33,068 nt of DNA from Micromonospora tarensis (GTDB taxonomy: Bacteria > Actinomycetota > Actinomycetes > Mycobacteriales > Micromonosporaceae). Location: contig NZ_JAEVHL010000046.1 in NCBI RefSeq assembly GCF_016803395.1, forward strand, positions 1 through 33,068. The letters are read 5' to 3'. The notes under the pieces are model-generated. The model saw only the letters and a list, made by a program, of their open reading frames with translations. It did no database searches and had not been told where the DNA came from. Shown here in pieces: positions 9,031 through 16,475 of the stretch. Numbering within the stretch: position 1 is the stretch's first letter; every line of letters starts with the position of its first letter. The position numbers and the translations under genes are program-made.

Positions 9031-9128
9031 CCTGCCTCCTCCGTGTGCCGCGTCCACCGCGGTCCGGGGAGCGCAGTCCATCCAACCAGGCTCGGGAGCG
9101 CTGTCAACGGCCCGGGCGACGCGGAAGT

Positions 9129-10541
9129 TCAGGAAGGATACTGCGGGTGGGAACGTCCTGCCGTGGTCGGCAAGACCAGTTCGTCCGTCCGGCCGATGTC
9201 GGCGAGCTGAATCGCGTCGCCGAACCGGCCCAACGCCACCAACGCGGCGCCGGTGGCACCGATCTCGGGGTTGCGTTGGTGCGACACCGGTCGCGGTGCG
9301 AGCGCGGTGGCGAAGGCCTGCCGCCACCACACCGAGGCGGCCACCGCGCCCCCGCCCAGCACCACGCCCACCGGTTTGTCGATGGTGGACTCCAGCACCG
9401 CGAGATCCTCGGCGACCAGGTCACACAGCCCCTGCATCAGGCCGGCCAGGATGTCGACAGCCGTGGTGCTGAAGCTCAGGCCGCGCACCTGGCCGCTGCC
9501 CGCCGGCGCCAGGCCGGGAGCCCGGTCGCCGCCGAAGCGGGGGTCAGCCGGTCGGCCACCGCCCGTCGGCACCAGCGCCAGCGCGGCGTCCAACTCGGCG
9601 CCCCGGGGCAACCGCAGCTCCCGGTCCGCCCAGGCGAAGAGGTTGCCACCGTTGGCGTACGCCGCCCCGGTCACCACGTGGTCGTGGTCGACCCGGTAAC
9701 GCCACAGCCGTTCGGGGAGGCGCGGCATCGGTTCGCCGGCCGGGATCCGCTGCATCAGCCGTACGGCTGCGGAGGTGCCGACGGTGACGGCGGCCCGGCT
9801 CGGGTCGACGCAGCCCGACCCGACGTTGGACGCCCCACCGTCGCCCACCGGCGGTGACCAGCGGGCCTGCGCCAGCGAGGGCCACCGACGGGCCAGATCG
9901 ACCCGGAGCCGGCCGTGCCAGTCCAGCCCGCCGAGGGGCGGCAGCTCCTCCGGTCGTGCCCCGGCCAGCGCCAGCGCCTCGTCGTCCCAGCGCAACGTGC
10001 GCAGGTCCAGCAGACCGGTCCCGGAGGCCTGGGAGATCGACATGGGTGCCGTGTCGAGCAGTTCACCCAGCACGTACTCGGGTAGGCCGACGAACCGGGC
10101 GATCGGGGTGCCGGACTGCTCGCGCAGCCAGGGCAGCCGCATCGACCAGTACGAGCGGTGCCACCAGCAGCCGGTGCGCTGGTGGAGGTCGTCAGGCGCG
10201 GTCGGCCCGGCGCTGCGACCGACCGGCGCGGGCCGGGTGTCCAGCCAGGTGACCACCGGGCCGAGCGGCACGCCCTGGCGGTCCAGCGGGAGCACCGAGT
10301 GCCACTGGGCGGAGACCGCGACCAGGCCGACGTCGTGCAGGTGCCCCGCCTCAACCAGCTCGTCCAGGCACTCGATCAGGCACGCGAGGTAGCCCGGGCC
10401 GGACAGCGTGCCGGTGCCGTCGTCGCCGATGGCGAGGTCGACCTTGCGTCGGGCCAGCGCACCGGGCAGCGGCTGGGTCTCCGCGTCCAGCACCAGCCCG
10501 CGCACCGAGGAGGTGCCCAGGTCGAGCGCGAGAATGTTCAT
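9129..10541 (-). CDS. FGGY-family carbohydrate kinase (gluconokinase-like)
   Basis: ATP-dependent sugar kinase of the FGGY family, 470 residues, close to the usual 480-500. It opens with the phosphate-binding strand ALDLGTSSVRG (5-15), has the sugar-side motif VSAQWHSVLPLD, a second phosphate motif TVGTSAAVRLM, and the C-terminal adenosine motif VLGGGAVAASVWWRQAFA. The overall pattern resembles gluconate kinases more than xylulokinases, but substrate cannot be fixed from sequence. It stands alone with no sugar transporter or dehydrogenase in the same operon. It diverges from the trp leader; the start-to-start distance is only 54 bp, so the two promoters must be tightly packed. Confidence 0.8.
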   Translation of the reverse strand: MNILALDLGTSSVRGLVLDAETQPLPGALARRKVDLAIGDDGTGTLSGPGYLACLIECLDELVEAGHLHDVGLVAVSAQWHSVLPLDRQGVPLGPVVTWLDTRPAPVGRSAGPTAPDDLHQRTGCWWHRSYWSMRLPWLREQSGTPIARFVGLPEYVLGELLDTAPMSISQASGTGLLDLRTLRWDDEALALAGARPEELPPLGGLDWHGRLRVDLARRWPSLAQARWSPPVGDGGASNVGSGCVDPSRAAVTVGTSAAVRLMQRIPAGEPMPRLPERLWRYRVDHDHVVTGAAYANGGNLFAWADRELRLPRGAELDAALALVPTGGGRPADPRFGGDRAPGLAPAGSGQVRGLSFSTTAVDILAGLMQGLCDLVAEDLAVLESTIDKPVGVVLGGGAVAASVWWRQAFATALAPRPVSHQRNPEIGATGAALVALGRFGDAIQLADIGRTDELVLPTTAGRSHPQYPS

Positions 10542-10582
10542 CGCCGGTCAAGTTACCCGGTGCCGGGCCGGCGCCGGGCGCG

Positions 10583-10588
10583 TAGGGT
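10583..10588 (+). promoter_or_regulatory. Leaderless-type -10 element for the trp leader
   Basis: TAGGGT, matching TANNNT, ends 7 nt before the leader peptide ATG at 10596. This spacing is typical of actinobacterial leaderless transcripts, where the A of ATG is +1. No ribosome binding site is visible between them. No clear -35 was found. Confidence 0.55.
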
Positions 10589-10595
10589 GGATCAC

Positions 10596-10655
10596 ATGCT
10601 CGCGCAGCTGACTTGTTGGTGGCCCGCCGACCCGGCGGGCATCTCCCGCGCGTAG
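10596..10655 (+). CDS. trpL: Tryptophan attenuator leader peptide (TrpL)
   Basis: A 19-residue ORF, MLAQLTCWWPADPAGISRA, with two adjacent tryptophan codons (TGG TGG, residues 8-9), ending 90 bp before the anthranilate synthase start. Leader peptides with tandem Trp codons ahead of trpE/trpEG are known in Streptomyces. When tryptophan-charged tRNA is scarce, ribosomes stall at the Trp codons and change folding of the following RNA. A 7-bp GC hairpin begins at the second Trp codon. It is too short for automated gene calling and probably leaderless. Confidence 0.85.
   Translation: MLAQLTCWWPADPAGISRA
10622..10640 (+). promoter_or_regulatory. Attenuator hairpin next to the Trp codons
   Basis: GCCCGCC (10622-10628) and GGCGGGC (10634-10640) form a perfect 7-bp stem with a 5-nt loop, starting inside the second Trp codon. 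Further GC-rich complementary segments lie between 10665 and 10735, so alternative folds are possible, but there is no T tract. The exact terminator/antiterminator pair is not resolved by eye. Confidence 0.5.
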
Positions 10656-10745
10656 CTCCTTCCACGCGGCCGCCATCGAGGCGGTCGCCGGATCTCCCGG
10701 CTGCACGGCCGCCCGACGGCGACGCCCGGCCCGACGGAGAGTCCG

Positions 10746-12666
10746 ATGACCCACCTGACCGACCTGCTCGCCGCCGTCGACGACGGAGTCGACACTGGTC
10801 CCTTCGCGCTGCTACGCCGCGACGGGGCCGACGAACTGGAACTGTTCACCGGCCCGGTCGACACCGTCGAACGGCTCGCGGAGCTTCCGCTGCCACCGGG
10901 CTCGCCCGGCGCGCGGACGCTGGCCCTGGTGCCGTACCGGCAGGTCACCGAGCGGGGCTTCGCCTGCGTCGACGACGCCGCCCCGCTGGAGTACCTCCAA
11001 ATCCGCGAGCACCGCCGGATCGCCCTGCCCGACGCCCTCGCCACGCTGCCCGACGAACCGGTCCACACCGCCGACGCCGGTTTCGACGTCACCGACGAGG
11101 AGTACGCCCGGACCGTGCAGCGGGTGCTCGCCGAGGAGATCGGTCGCGGCGAGGGCGCGAACTTCGTCATCCACCGCACCCTGCGCGCCACCGTGCAGGG
11201 CCGACCGCTGCGGGCCGCGCTGGCCGCGCTGCGCCGGCTGCTGGTCGCCGAGCGCGGCGCGTACTGGACGTTCGTGGTGCACACCGGCACGCGGACGCTT
11301 GTCGGCGCCAGCCCGGAGCGGCACGTCAGCGTCGACGACGGGCTGGTGATGATGAACCCGATCAGTGGCACCTTCCGCTGCCCCGGTGGCAACCCCGACC
11401 GGGCGGCCCTGCTGCGCTTCCTCGCCGACCCGAAAGAGGTCGAGGAGCTGTACATGGTGCTCGACGAGGAGCTGAAGATGATGGCCACCGTCGCCGAGCA
11501 GGGCGGGCAGGTGATCGGCCCGTACCTGAAGGAGATGTCGCACCTGGCGCACACCGAGTACCTGCTGGCCGGGCGGAGCACCCGGGACGTGCGGGAGGTG
11601 CTGCGCGAGACGATGTTCGCGCCCACCGTCACCGGCAGCCCGATGGAGAACGCCTGCCGGGTGATCGCCCGCAACGAGCGCCGGGGCCGGGGCTACTACG
11701 GGGGTGTGTTGGCCCTGCTCGGCCACGACGACGCCGGCCAGCAGACGCTCGACGCTCCGATCCTGATCCGGACCGCCGAGATCTCTCCCACCGGCGAGCT
11801 GCGGGTGTCGGTCGGCGCCACCCTGGTCCGGCACTCGACGGCCGCCGGAGAGGTGGCCGAGACGCACGCCAAGGCCACCGGTGTGCTGGCCGCGCTCGGT
11901 CTCGGCCCGGCGGCGACCGGCGGCGACCGCGGGCCGCTCGCCCGGCTGGCCGACGCCCGGCGGTACGCGACGCGCTGGCCGCGCGCAACGCCCCGCTGGC
12001 GCGGTTCTGGCTGGACCAGCGGGCGCCGGAGGCGCCCGGCCGACCCGGACTGGTCGCCGCCGGGTGTTGATCGTGGACGCCGAGGACACCTTCACCGGGA
12101 TGCTGGCCCACCAACTCGGTGCGTTGGGTCTCGCGGTGACCACCCGGACCTGGGACGCGACCGGCTCGGTGGACGGCTACCACCTGGTGGTGGCCGGTCC
12201 CGGGCCGGGCGACCCGGGCAGCGTGGACGACCCGAAGGTGGTGGCGCTGCGCGGGCTGCTGGGCGAGCTGCTGGCGAGTGGTCGTCCCGTCCTCGCCGTC
12301 TGTCTCGGCCACCAGGTGCTGGCCGGGCTGCTGGGGCTGGCGCTGCACCGCCGGGAGGCCCCCTACCAGGGGTTACAGCGGGAGGTGTCGTTGTTCGGCC
12401 GAACTCGCCGGGTCGGCTTCTACTCCACCTTCACCGCCCGCGCCGGCGCCGACCGGCTGGTCACCGAGCACGGCCCGGTGGAGCTGGCCCGGGACGCGGC
12501 CGACGGCGCCGTGCACGCCCTGCGGGGGCGTGGCTTCGCCGGGATCCAGTTCCACCCGGAGTCGGTGCTCAGCCCGGACGGGCTCGCCGTGCTGACCGAG
12601 CTGGTGACCGACCTGCTGCCGGCCGCGCGGGCGGAGGAGCTGTCCGCGACGGGCGGACGCGCATAG
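10746..12666 (+). pseudogene. trpEG: Fused anthranilate synthase TrpEG, two apparent frameshifts
   Basis: Converts chorismate plus glutamine to anthranilate, the first committed step to tryptophan. The N-terminal TrpE-like chorismate-binding part runs from ATG 10746 (GGAG upstream) to about 11950 and includes GEGANFVIHRTLRA, NPISGTF, EELKMMATVAEQ and GSPMENACRVIARNERRGRGYYGG. The C-terminal glutamine amidotransferase part starts RVLIVDAEDTFTGMLAHQL (about 12062) and has AVCLGHQ with the nucleophile Cys and FHPES with the His/Glu pair. The linker DALAARNAPLARFWLDQR is in a third frame. Restoring one base near 11956-11958 (CCC) and one near 12056-12063 joins all three into one protein of the fused TrpEG/PhzE-like architecture. 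Both catalytic parts look intact, so sequencing error is the likely cause. A Trp leader peptide precedes it. Confidence 0.85.
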
Positions 12667-12694
12667 TCACCCCGCCCCGGGGGTAGGGCTGGAT

Positions 12695-12743
12695 CGACCG
12701 GTGGCGCGGACGGGCCGAGAGCCCCCGCCCGCGCCACCGGTCG
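12695..12743. terminator. Strong bidirectional terminator hairpin
   Basis: A perfect 15-bp inverted repeat (12695-12709 with 12729-12743), one mismatch, then 4 more pairs (12711-12714 with 12724-12727) around a 9-nt loop. It lies in the 87-bp gap between convergent trpEG and wrbA and can serve both. Confidence 0.75.
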
Positions 12744-12753
12744 CCAGCGCGAG

Positions 12754-13374
12754 TCAGCCGGCGGCCAGGCCCGCCTTCAGCGCGGCCCCCATCTGCACCG
12801 CGCGTCGTGCGGTGAGCGCGCAGGCTTCGAGCGCCACCGCGTCCGGCGCGATCTCGCCGTTGTTGCTGGTGTGCGAGGGGCCGTACGGGTTGCCGGCGAT
12901 GAACTGGCTGGTGTCGGTGTAACCGGGCACGACCACCACCCCGCCCCAGTGGTAGAAGACGTTGAACAGCGAGGTCAGCGTCGTCTCCTGGCCGCCGTGC
13001 GAGGTCGCCGTCGAGGTGAACGCGGAGTACACCTTGTTGGCCAGCGCACCCTGGGCCCAGAGCGGGCCGGTGGTGTCGATGAACTGCTTCAGCTGGGCCG
13101 CGACCATGCCGTACCGGGTGGGCGCGCCGAGGATCGCCACGTCGGCCCAGGCCAGGTCGTCGACCATCGCCTCGGGCACATCCTGGGTCTCCAGCCGGTG
13201 GGCCTGCCAACCGGAGTTGGAGCGGATCGCCTCGTCCGGCGCCAACTCGCGCACCTTGCGCAGGCGCACCTCGGCACCGGCATCCCCAGCGGCCTCACAG
13301 ACGGCCTGCGCCATCTGGTACGTGATGCCGGTGGCGCTGTAGTAGATCACCGCTACCTTGGTCTGGGCCGCCAT
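12754..13374 (-). CDS. wrbA: NAD(P)H:quinone oxidoreductase, WrbA type
   Basis: FMN-dependent flavodoxin-like quinone reductase that makes two-electron reductions and limits redox cycling. At 206 residues it has the normal WrbA length. The FMN phosphate loop YYSATGITYQMA is at about 11-22, followed by GAPTRYGMVAAQLKQFIDTTGPLWAQGAL, SHGGQETTL and the PYGPSHTSNNG segment, all typical of WrbA. The ATG at 13374 follows AGAAGGGGA. It is a single gene with its own upstream region and shares a terminator with trpEG. Confidence 0.93.
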   Translation of the reverse strand: MAAQTKVAVIYYSATGITYQMAQAVCEAAGDAGAEVRLRKVRELAPDEAIRSNSGWQAHRLETQDVPEAMVDDLAWADVAILGAPTRYGMVAAQLKQFIDTTGPLWAQGALANKVYSAFTSTATSHGGQETTLTSLFNVFYHWGGVVVVPGYTDTSQFIAGNPYGPSHTSNNGEIAPDAVALEACALTARRAVQMGAALKAGLAAG

Positions 13375-13577
13375 CGGATGTCCCCTTCTCGTCTCGGATC
13401 AGCTCCCGCGACTACCCGCTGCGAACCCGCTCTAACGACACCGCCCGGACACTCTCGGCTCAAATTTTCCGCAACTTCCCGACCGTTCTGCTCCGGTGCC
13501 CCCCGCGGGCGGCGATCCTGTAATCCATCGGTGTCGGCGGATCGGTCTGCCGCCCCGCGTGGGGGACCTGAACGGGG

Positions 13578-13617
13578 GATCGCGCTCCGCCGGCAATGGT
13601 GCTGGCGAAGCGCGATC
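13578..13617 (-). terminator. Terminator-like hairpin after the DUF3037-HipA pair
   Basis: A 14-bp stem with one mismatch (13578-13591 with 13604-13617) and a 12-nt loop, just past the DUF3037 stop on the minus strand. No T tract. The remainder of 13375-13659 is the wrbA promoter region. Confidence 0.5.
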
Positions 13618-13659
13618 AGGGGACCGCCAGCGGGACGGCGCCGACCGCCACCGGTTGAC

Positions 13660-14028
13660 TCAGTTGACCAGCGCCGCCATCAGCCGGTCCAACTCGGCCG
13701 CCGGATCGGCGGTGAGACCGGTGTGTACCGGGCCGGTCTGGATCATCGTGCTGCGCGGCGCGGCCAGCCAGTGGAACCGCTCGCCGAGCCGCATCCGGGT
13801 TGCCGGCCCGTCCCCGGAGCAGGTCCGGTCCCAGGAGTCGAGCACCGCGGCCACCGCCGGCAGGTCCACGTCGGGCGCGAGCGCGCGGACCCGGTCGGCG
13901 TCGAGCTGGGTCCGCGCGGCCAGGAAGTCGCGCTGCTGGCAGTAGAGCAACACCCCGACGTTGATCTGCTCGCCGCGCTCGATCCGGGGCACGAGCCGGA
14001 TCAGCGCGTACTCGAAGGGGTGCCTCAT
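13660..14028 (-). CDS. DUF3037 domain protein
   Basis: A 122-residue protein I recognise as DUF3037 from FEYALIRLVPRIERGEQINVGVLLYC near its start. The biochemical role of the family is unknown. Its ATG overlaps the stop of the preceding HipA-like kinase gene as ATGA, so the two are translated as a coupled pair. DUF3037 genes are often found next to HipA-like kinase genes, which suggests a partner or substrate relation; this is inference from gene order. Confidence 0.82.
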   Translation of the reverse strand: MRHPFEYALIRLVPRIERGEQINVGVLLYCQQRDFLAARTQLDADRVRALAPDVDLPAVAAVLDSWDRTCSGDGPATRMRLGERFHWLAAPRSTMIQTGPVHTGLTADPAAELDRLMAALVN

Positions 14029-14783
14029 GCCGCTCCCCCCGGTGGCAGCCAGTCGGCCGTGCGCTTGACGCGGCGCGACAGGTGCCGCAGGTACGCGTCG
14101 CGCGCCGCGTCGGCCGTCTCGAAGTCGGCGGCGGTCAGCCACGCCGCAGGCACCAGCGCCAGCACCTCGGCGAGCAGCTCCGGAGTGACCCGGGAGGCCA
14201 GCTCCGCGTCGGCCTCGGCCAGCCGCGACGCGTACGGCGCCAGCACGTGGTCCTCGGCGCGGTAGGCGCGGTGTACCACAGCCTCGGCCCGTGGCCAGTT
14301 GTGGTGGAAGTACAGCGAGGCACCGTGGTCGATCAGCCACAGCTCCCGATGCCAGACGAGCAGGTTGGGGTTGCGCCAACTCCGGTCGACGTTTTCGACG
14401 TACGCGTCGAACCAGAGCACCCGGGAGGCCAGCACCGGGTCTACCGGGTGCGCCACCGGGTCGAAACCCAGCGCCCCGGGGAGGAAGTCCATCCCCAGGT
14501 TGGCGCCGCCGCTGTTGCGCAGCAGCTCCTGCACCTCCTGGTCGGGCTCGGCGCGCCCGATCACCGGGTCGATGTCGAGGACCACCAGCGGCGGCACCCG
14601 CAGCTCCAACCGGCGGGCCAGCTCACCGCAGATCACCTCGGCGATCAGCGCCTTGGGCCCCTGCCCGGCACCCCGGAACTTCGCCACGTACGTGCCCAGG
14701 TCGTCGGCCTCCACCACACCCGGCAGCGACCCACCCTCGCGCAGCGGGGTGACGTATCTGATCGCGGTGACCTGGCGGAGCAC
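14025..14783 (-). CDS. HipA-family kinase, stand-alone
   Basis: A 252-residue protein with the catalytic features of HipA-type Ser/Thr kinases. There is a likely ATP lysine in YVAKFRG (Lys35), the catalytic segment WFDAYVENVDRSWRNPNLL with Asp133 and Asn138, and a metal-binding LIDHG motif (Asp152). It is much shorter than E. coli HipA (about 440 residues), lacking most of the N-terminal subdomain, and no HipB-like antitoxin is adjacent. It is therefore not an obvious toxin-antitoxin unit. It starts at GTG 14783 and overlaps the downstream DUF3037 gene by 4 bp. The target is unknown. Confidence 0.8.
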   Translation of the reverse strand: MLRQVTAIRYVTPLREGGSLPGVVEADDLGTYVAKFRGAGQGPKALIAEVICGELARRLELRVPPLVVLDIDPVIGRAEPDQEVQELLRNSGGANLGMDFLPGALGFDPVAHPVDPVLASRVLWFDAYVENVDRSWRNPNLLVWHRELWLIDHGASLYFHHNWPRAEAVVHRAYRAEDHVLAPYASRLAEADAELASRVTPELLAEVLALVPAAWLTAADFETADAARDAYLRHLSRRVKRTADWLPPGGAA

Positions 14784-14825
14784 GCCGCCCAGCCTACTGT
14801 GGCCTGCGGCCGCGCCCGCCGGGCA

Positions 14826-15212
14826 TCAGTCGAGCTTGTCGCGCAGCTTGTCGACCTGGGTCTGGAGGCGGTCCACCGCGCTCTCGTTGTTGACGAACGT
14901 GGTGATGCCCGCGGCGAGGCCGAGACCGATCAGCACGGCCAGGATGCTGAGCACCAGGCCGCCGATCGACACGCCCCGGCCGGTGACCCCCGGTCGGCTC
15001 GCCATCTTGAGGCCGACGATGCCGAGGATGATGCCGATGATGCCGAGCACCAACCCCAGCCAGGCGAGGATCGCGGTCAACACGCTGAACAGCCCGGCCA
15101 CCCCGAACACCAGGGCAAAGGTCGCGGCGGCGCTGGTCTTGGCCCCGGTCCCGGAACGATTGGACCCGGACCTCGTTCCGGCATTCCGTGCCGGCTCGCT
15201 TGCGGCGGTCAT
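14826..15212 (-). CDS. Small membrane protein, DUF4190-like
   Basis: A 128-residue protein with a polar Ser/Ala/Gly-rich N-terminus (about 1-30), two or three hydrophobic helices between about 30 and 105 with many Gly, Leu and Ile, and a short C-terminal coiled-coil-like tail (DRLQTQVDKLRDKLD). The helices resemble DUF4190-type membrane proteins; function unknown. The ATG at 15212 has GAAGGGA upstream and is preferred to upstream in-frame codons. It is a single gene, divergent from the HTH_42 gene. Confidence 0.65.
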   Translation of the reverse strand: MTAASEPARNAGTRSGSNRSGTGAKTSAAATFALVFGVAGLFSVLTAILAWLGLVLGIIGIILGIVGLKMASRPGVTGRGVSIGGLVLSILAVLIGLGLAAGITTFVNNESAVDRLQTQVDKLRDKLD

Positions 15213-15354
15213 GGGACTGACTCCCTTCCGTACGCGCGGCGCGCGCACTTGCGGCGAGCCGCTTTCCCAGGTCAACGGCGGTTACGCCTCCCGTCGGCCG
15301 GAGTGTCGGTGGCCGGCCCTACGCTGGCCCTCCGGTCCCCGGAAAGGACGCCCG

Positions 15355-16465
15355 ATGCCTGTCGACCTCAGCGCGGCCGACGCCCTGGCGCTGCGGATGA
15401 CCAGCCTGCTGCTGGGTCCGCACCCGAACAGCCGTCCCGGCACCGTCGCCGACGTGGTCGAGTGGTTCGGCGCGATGCAGGCACAGGACCTGTCCAGCGG
15501 GTTGTGGTCGCTCGGTGCCCGGCTGCCCGGCCGCGACGTCGCCGACGTGCGGGCCGCGCTGGAACGGCGCGAGGCGCTGCGCACCTGGCCGATGCGCGGC
15601 ACCGTGCACCTCGTCCCGCCCGCCGACGCCCGTTGGATGCTGGAGCTGACCGGCGTCCGCGCACTGGCCGGTTCGGCGACCCGGCGGGCACAGCTCGGTC
15701 TCACCGAGGCCGACGAGGACCGCGCGCTCGACGTCCTCGGCGGCGCGCTGGCCGGCGGCGGCCGACTCACCCGGGCGCAGTGCCTGGCACCTCGCGCGCG
15801 GCCGGCCTGGGCACCGACGGGCAGCGCGGCTACCACCTGCTCTGGCAGGCGGGTGTGCGGCGGGGTGACCTGGCGTGGCACCGAACATCGGCACCGACCA
15901 GACCTTCGTCCTGCTGGACGAGTGGGCACCCGCGCCCCGCAGGCCGGAGCGGGACGAGGCGTTGGCAGTGCTCGCCCACCGCTACGTGCGCGGGCACGGC
16001 CCGGTCACCGACCGGGAGTTCGCCGGGTGGAGCGGCCTCACAGTGACCGACGCCCGGCGCGGGCTGGCCGCCGTCGGCGACGCGATCCTCGCGATGCGGG
16101 TCGAGGGCGAGCCGATGTACGTCGACGCGGCGCTGGCCGACGCTCCACGCGCCGCACCTGACGCCGTGCTGGCGCTGCCCGGCTTCGACGAGTACCTGCT
16201 CGGCTACCGGGACCGCACCTTGATGCTCGACCCCGCGCACAAGGCGGCCGTGGTGCCGGGCAACAACGGCGTCTTCCAGGCCACCGTGGTCCGCGCCGGT
16301 CGGGTGGTGGGCGTGTGGAAGCGCAGGGTCGGCAGGGCTGCGGTCGCCGTGACGGTCCAGCCGCTCACCCCGCTCGACGCCGCCGCGCGGGCCCGGGTGG
16401 AGCAGGCGTTGGGGCGGTACGCCGACTTCCTCGGGCTGGCTCCCCGCATCGACTGGCTGACCTGA
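15355..16465 (+). pseudogene. HTH_42 winged-helix DNA-binding protein, two apparent frameshifts
   Basis: Protein of the HTH_42 (YcaQ/AlkZ-related) family, which includes DNA glycosylases for interstrand crosslinks, although many actinobacterial members are uncharacterised. The first part (ATG 15355, AAAGGA upstream) carries WFGAMQAQDLSSGLWSLGAR and TWPMRGTVHLVPPADARWML. The middle, GLGTDGQRGYHLLWQAG, is in a second frame. The end, from GTDQTFVLLDEWAP to DFLGLAPRIDWLT, is in a third. One missing base near 15784-15791 and one at the GG of 15877-15878 would rejoin them into about 370 residues, the usual family length. All conserved blocks are present, so base-calling error is more likely than decay. 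Confidence 0.8.
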
Positions 16466-16475
16466 TCCCGCCGCG

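Noticed and set aside
9093..9106. CGGGAGCGCTGTCA upstream of the kinase gene as a fourth CebR box
   Set aside because: Only 11 of 14 matches, and the right half is broken; the true boxes each have 13.
7021..9210. 729-residue plus-strand open frame opposite the sensor kinase
   Set aside because: Antisense shadow, Arg/Gln/Gly-rich with no domain; the opposite strand has a complete kinase.
11950..12063. Programmed ribosomal frameshifting between the TrpE and TrpG parts
   Set aside because: Two separate indels about 100 bp apart, no slippery sequence or downstream structure recognised, and the same kind of indel occurs in unrelated genes nearby.
14025..14783. HipAB toxin-antitoxin module
   Set aside because: The kinase lacks the usual N-terminal part and no HipB-like helix-turn-helix gene is adjacent.
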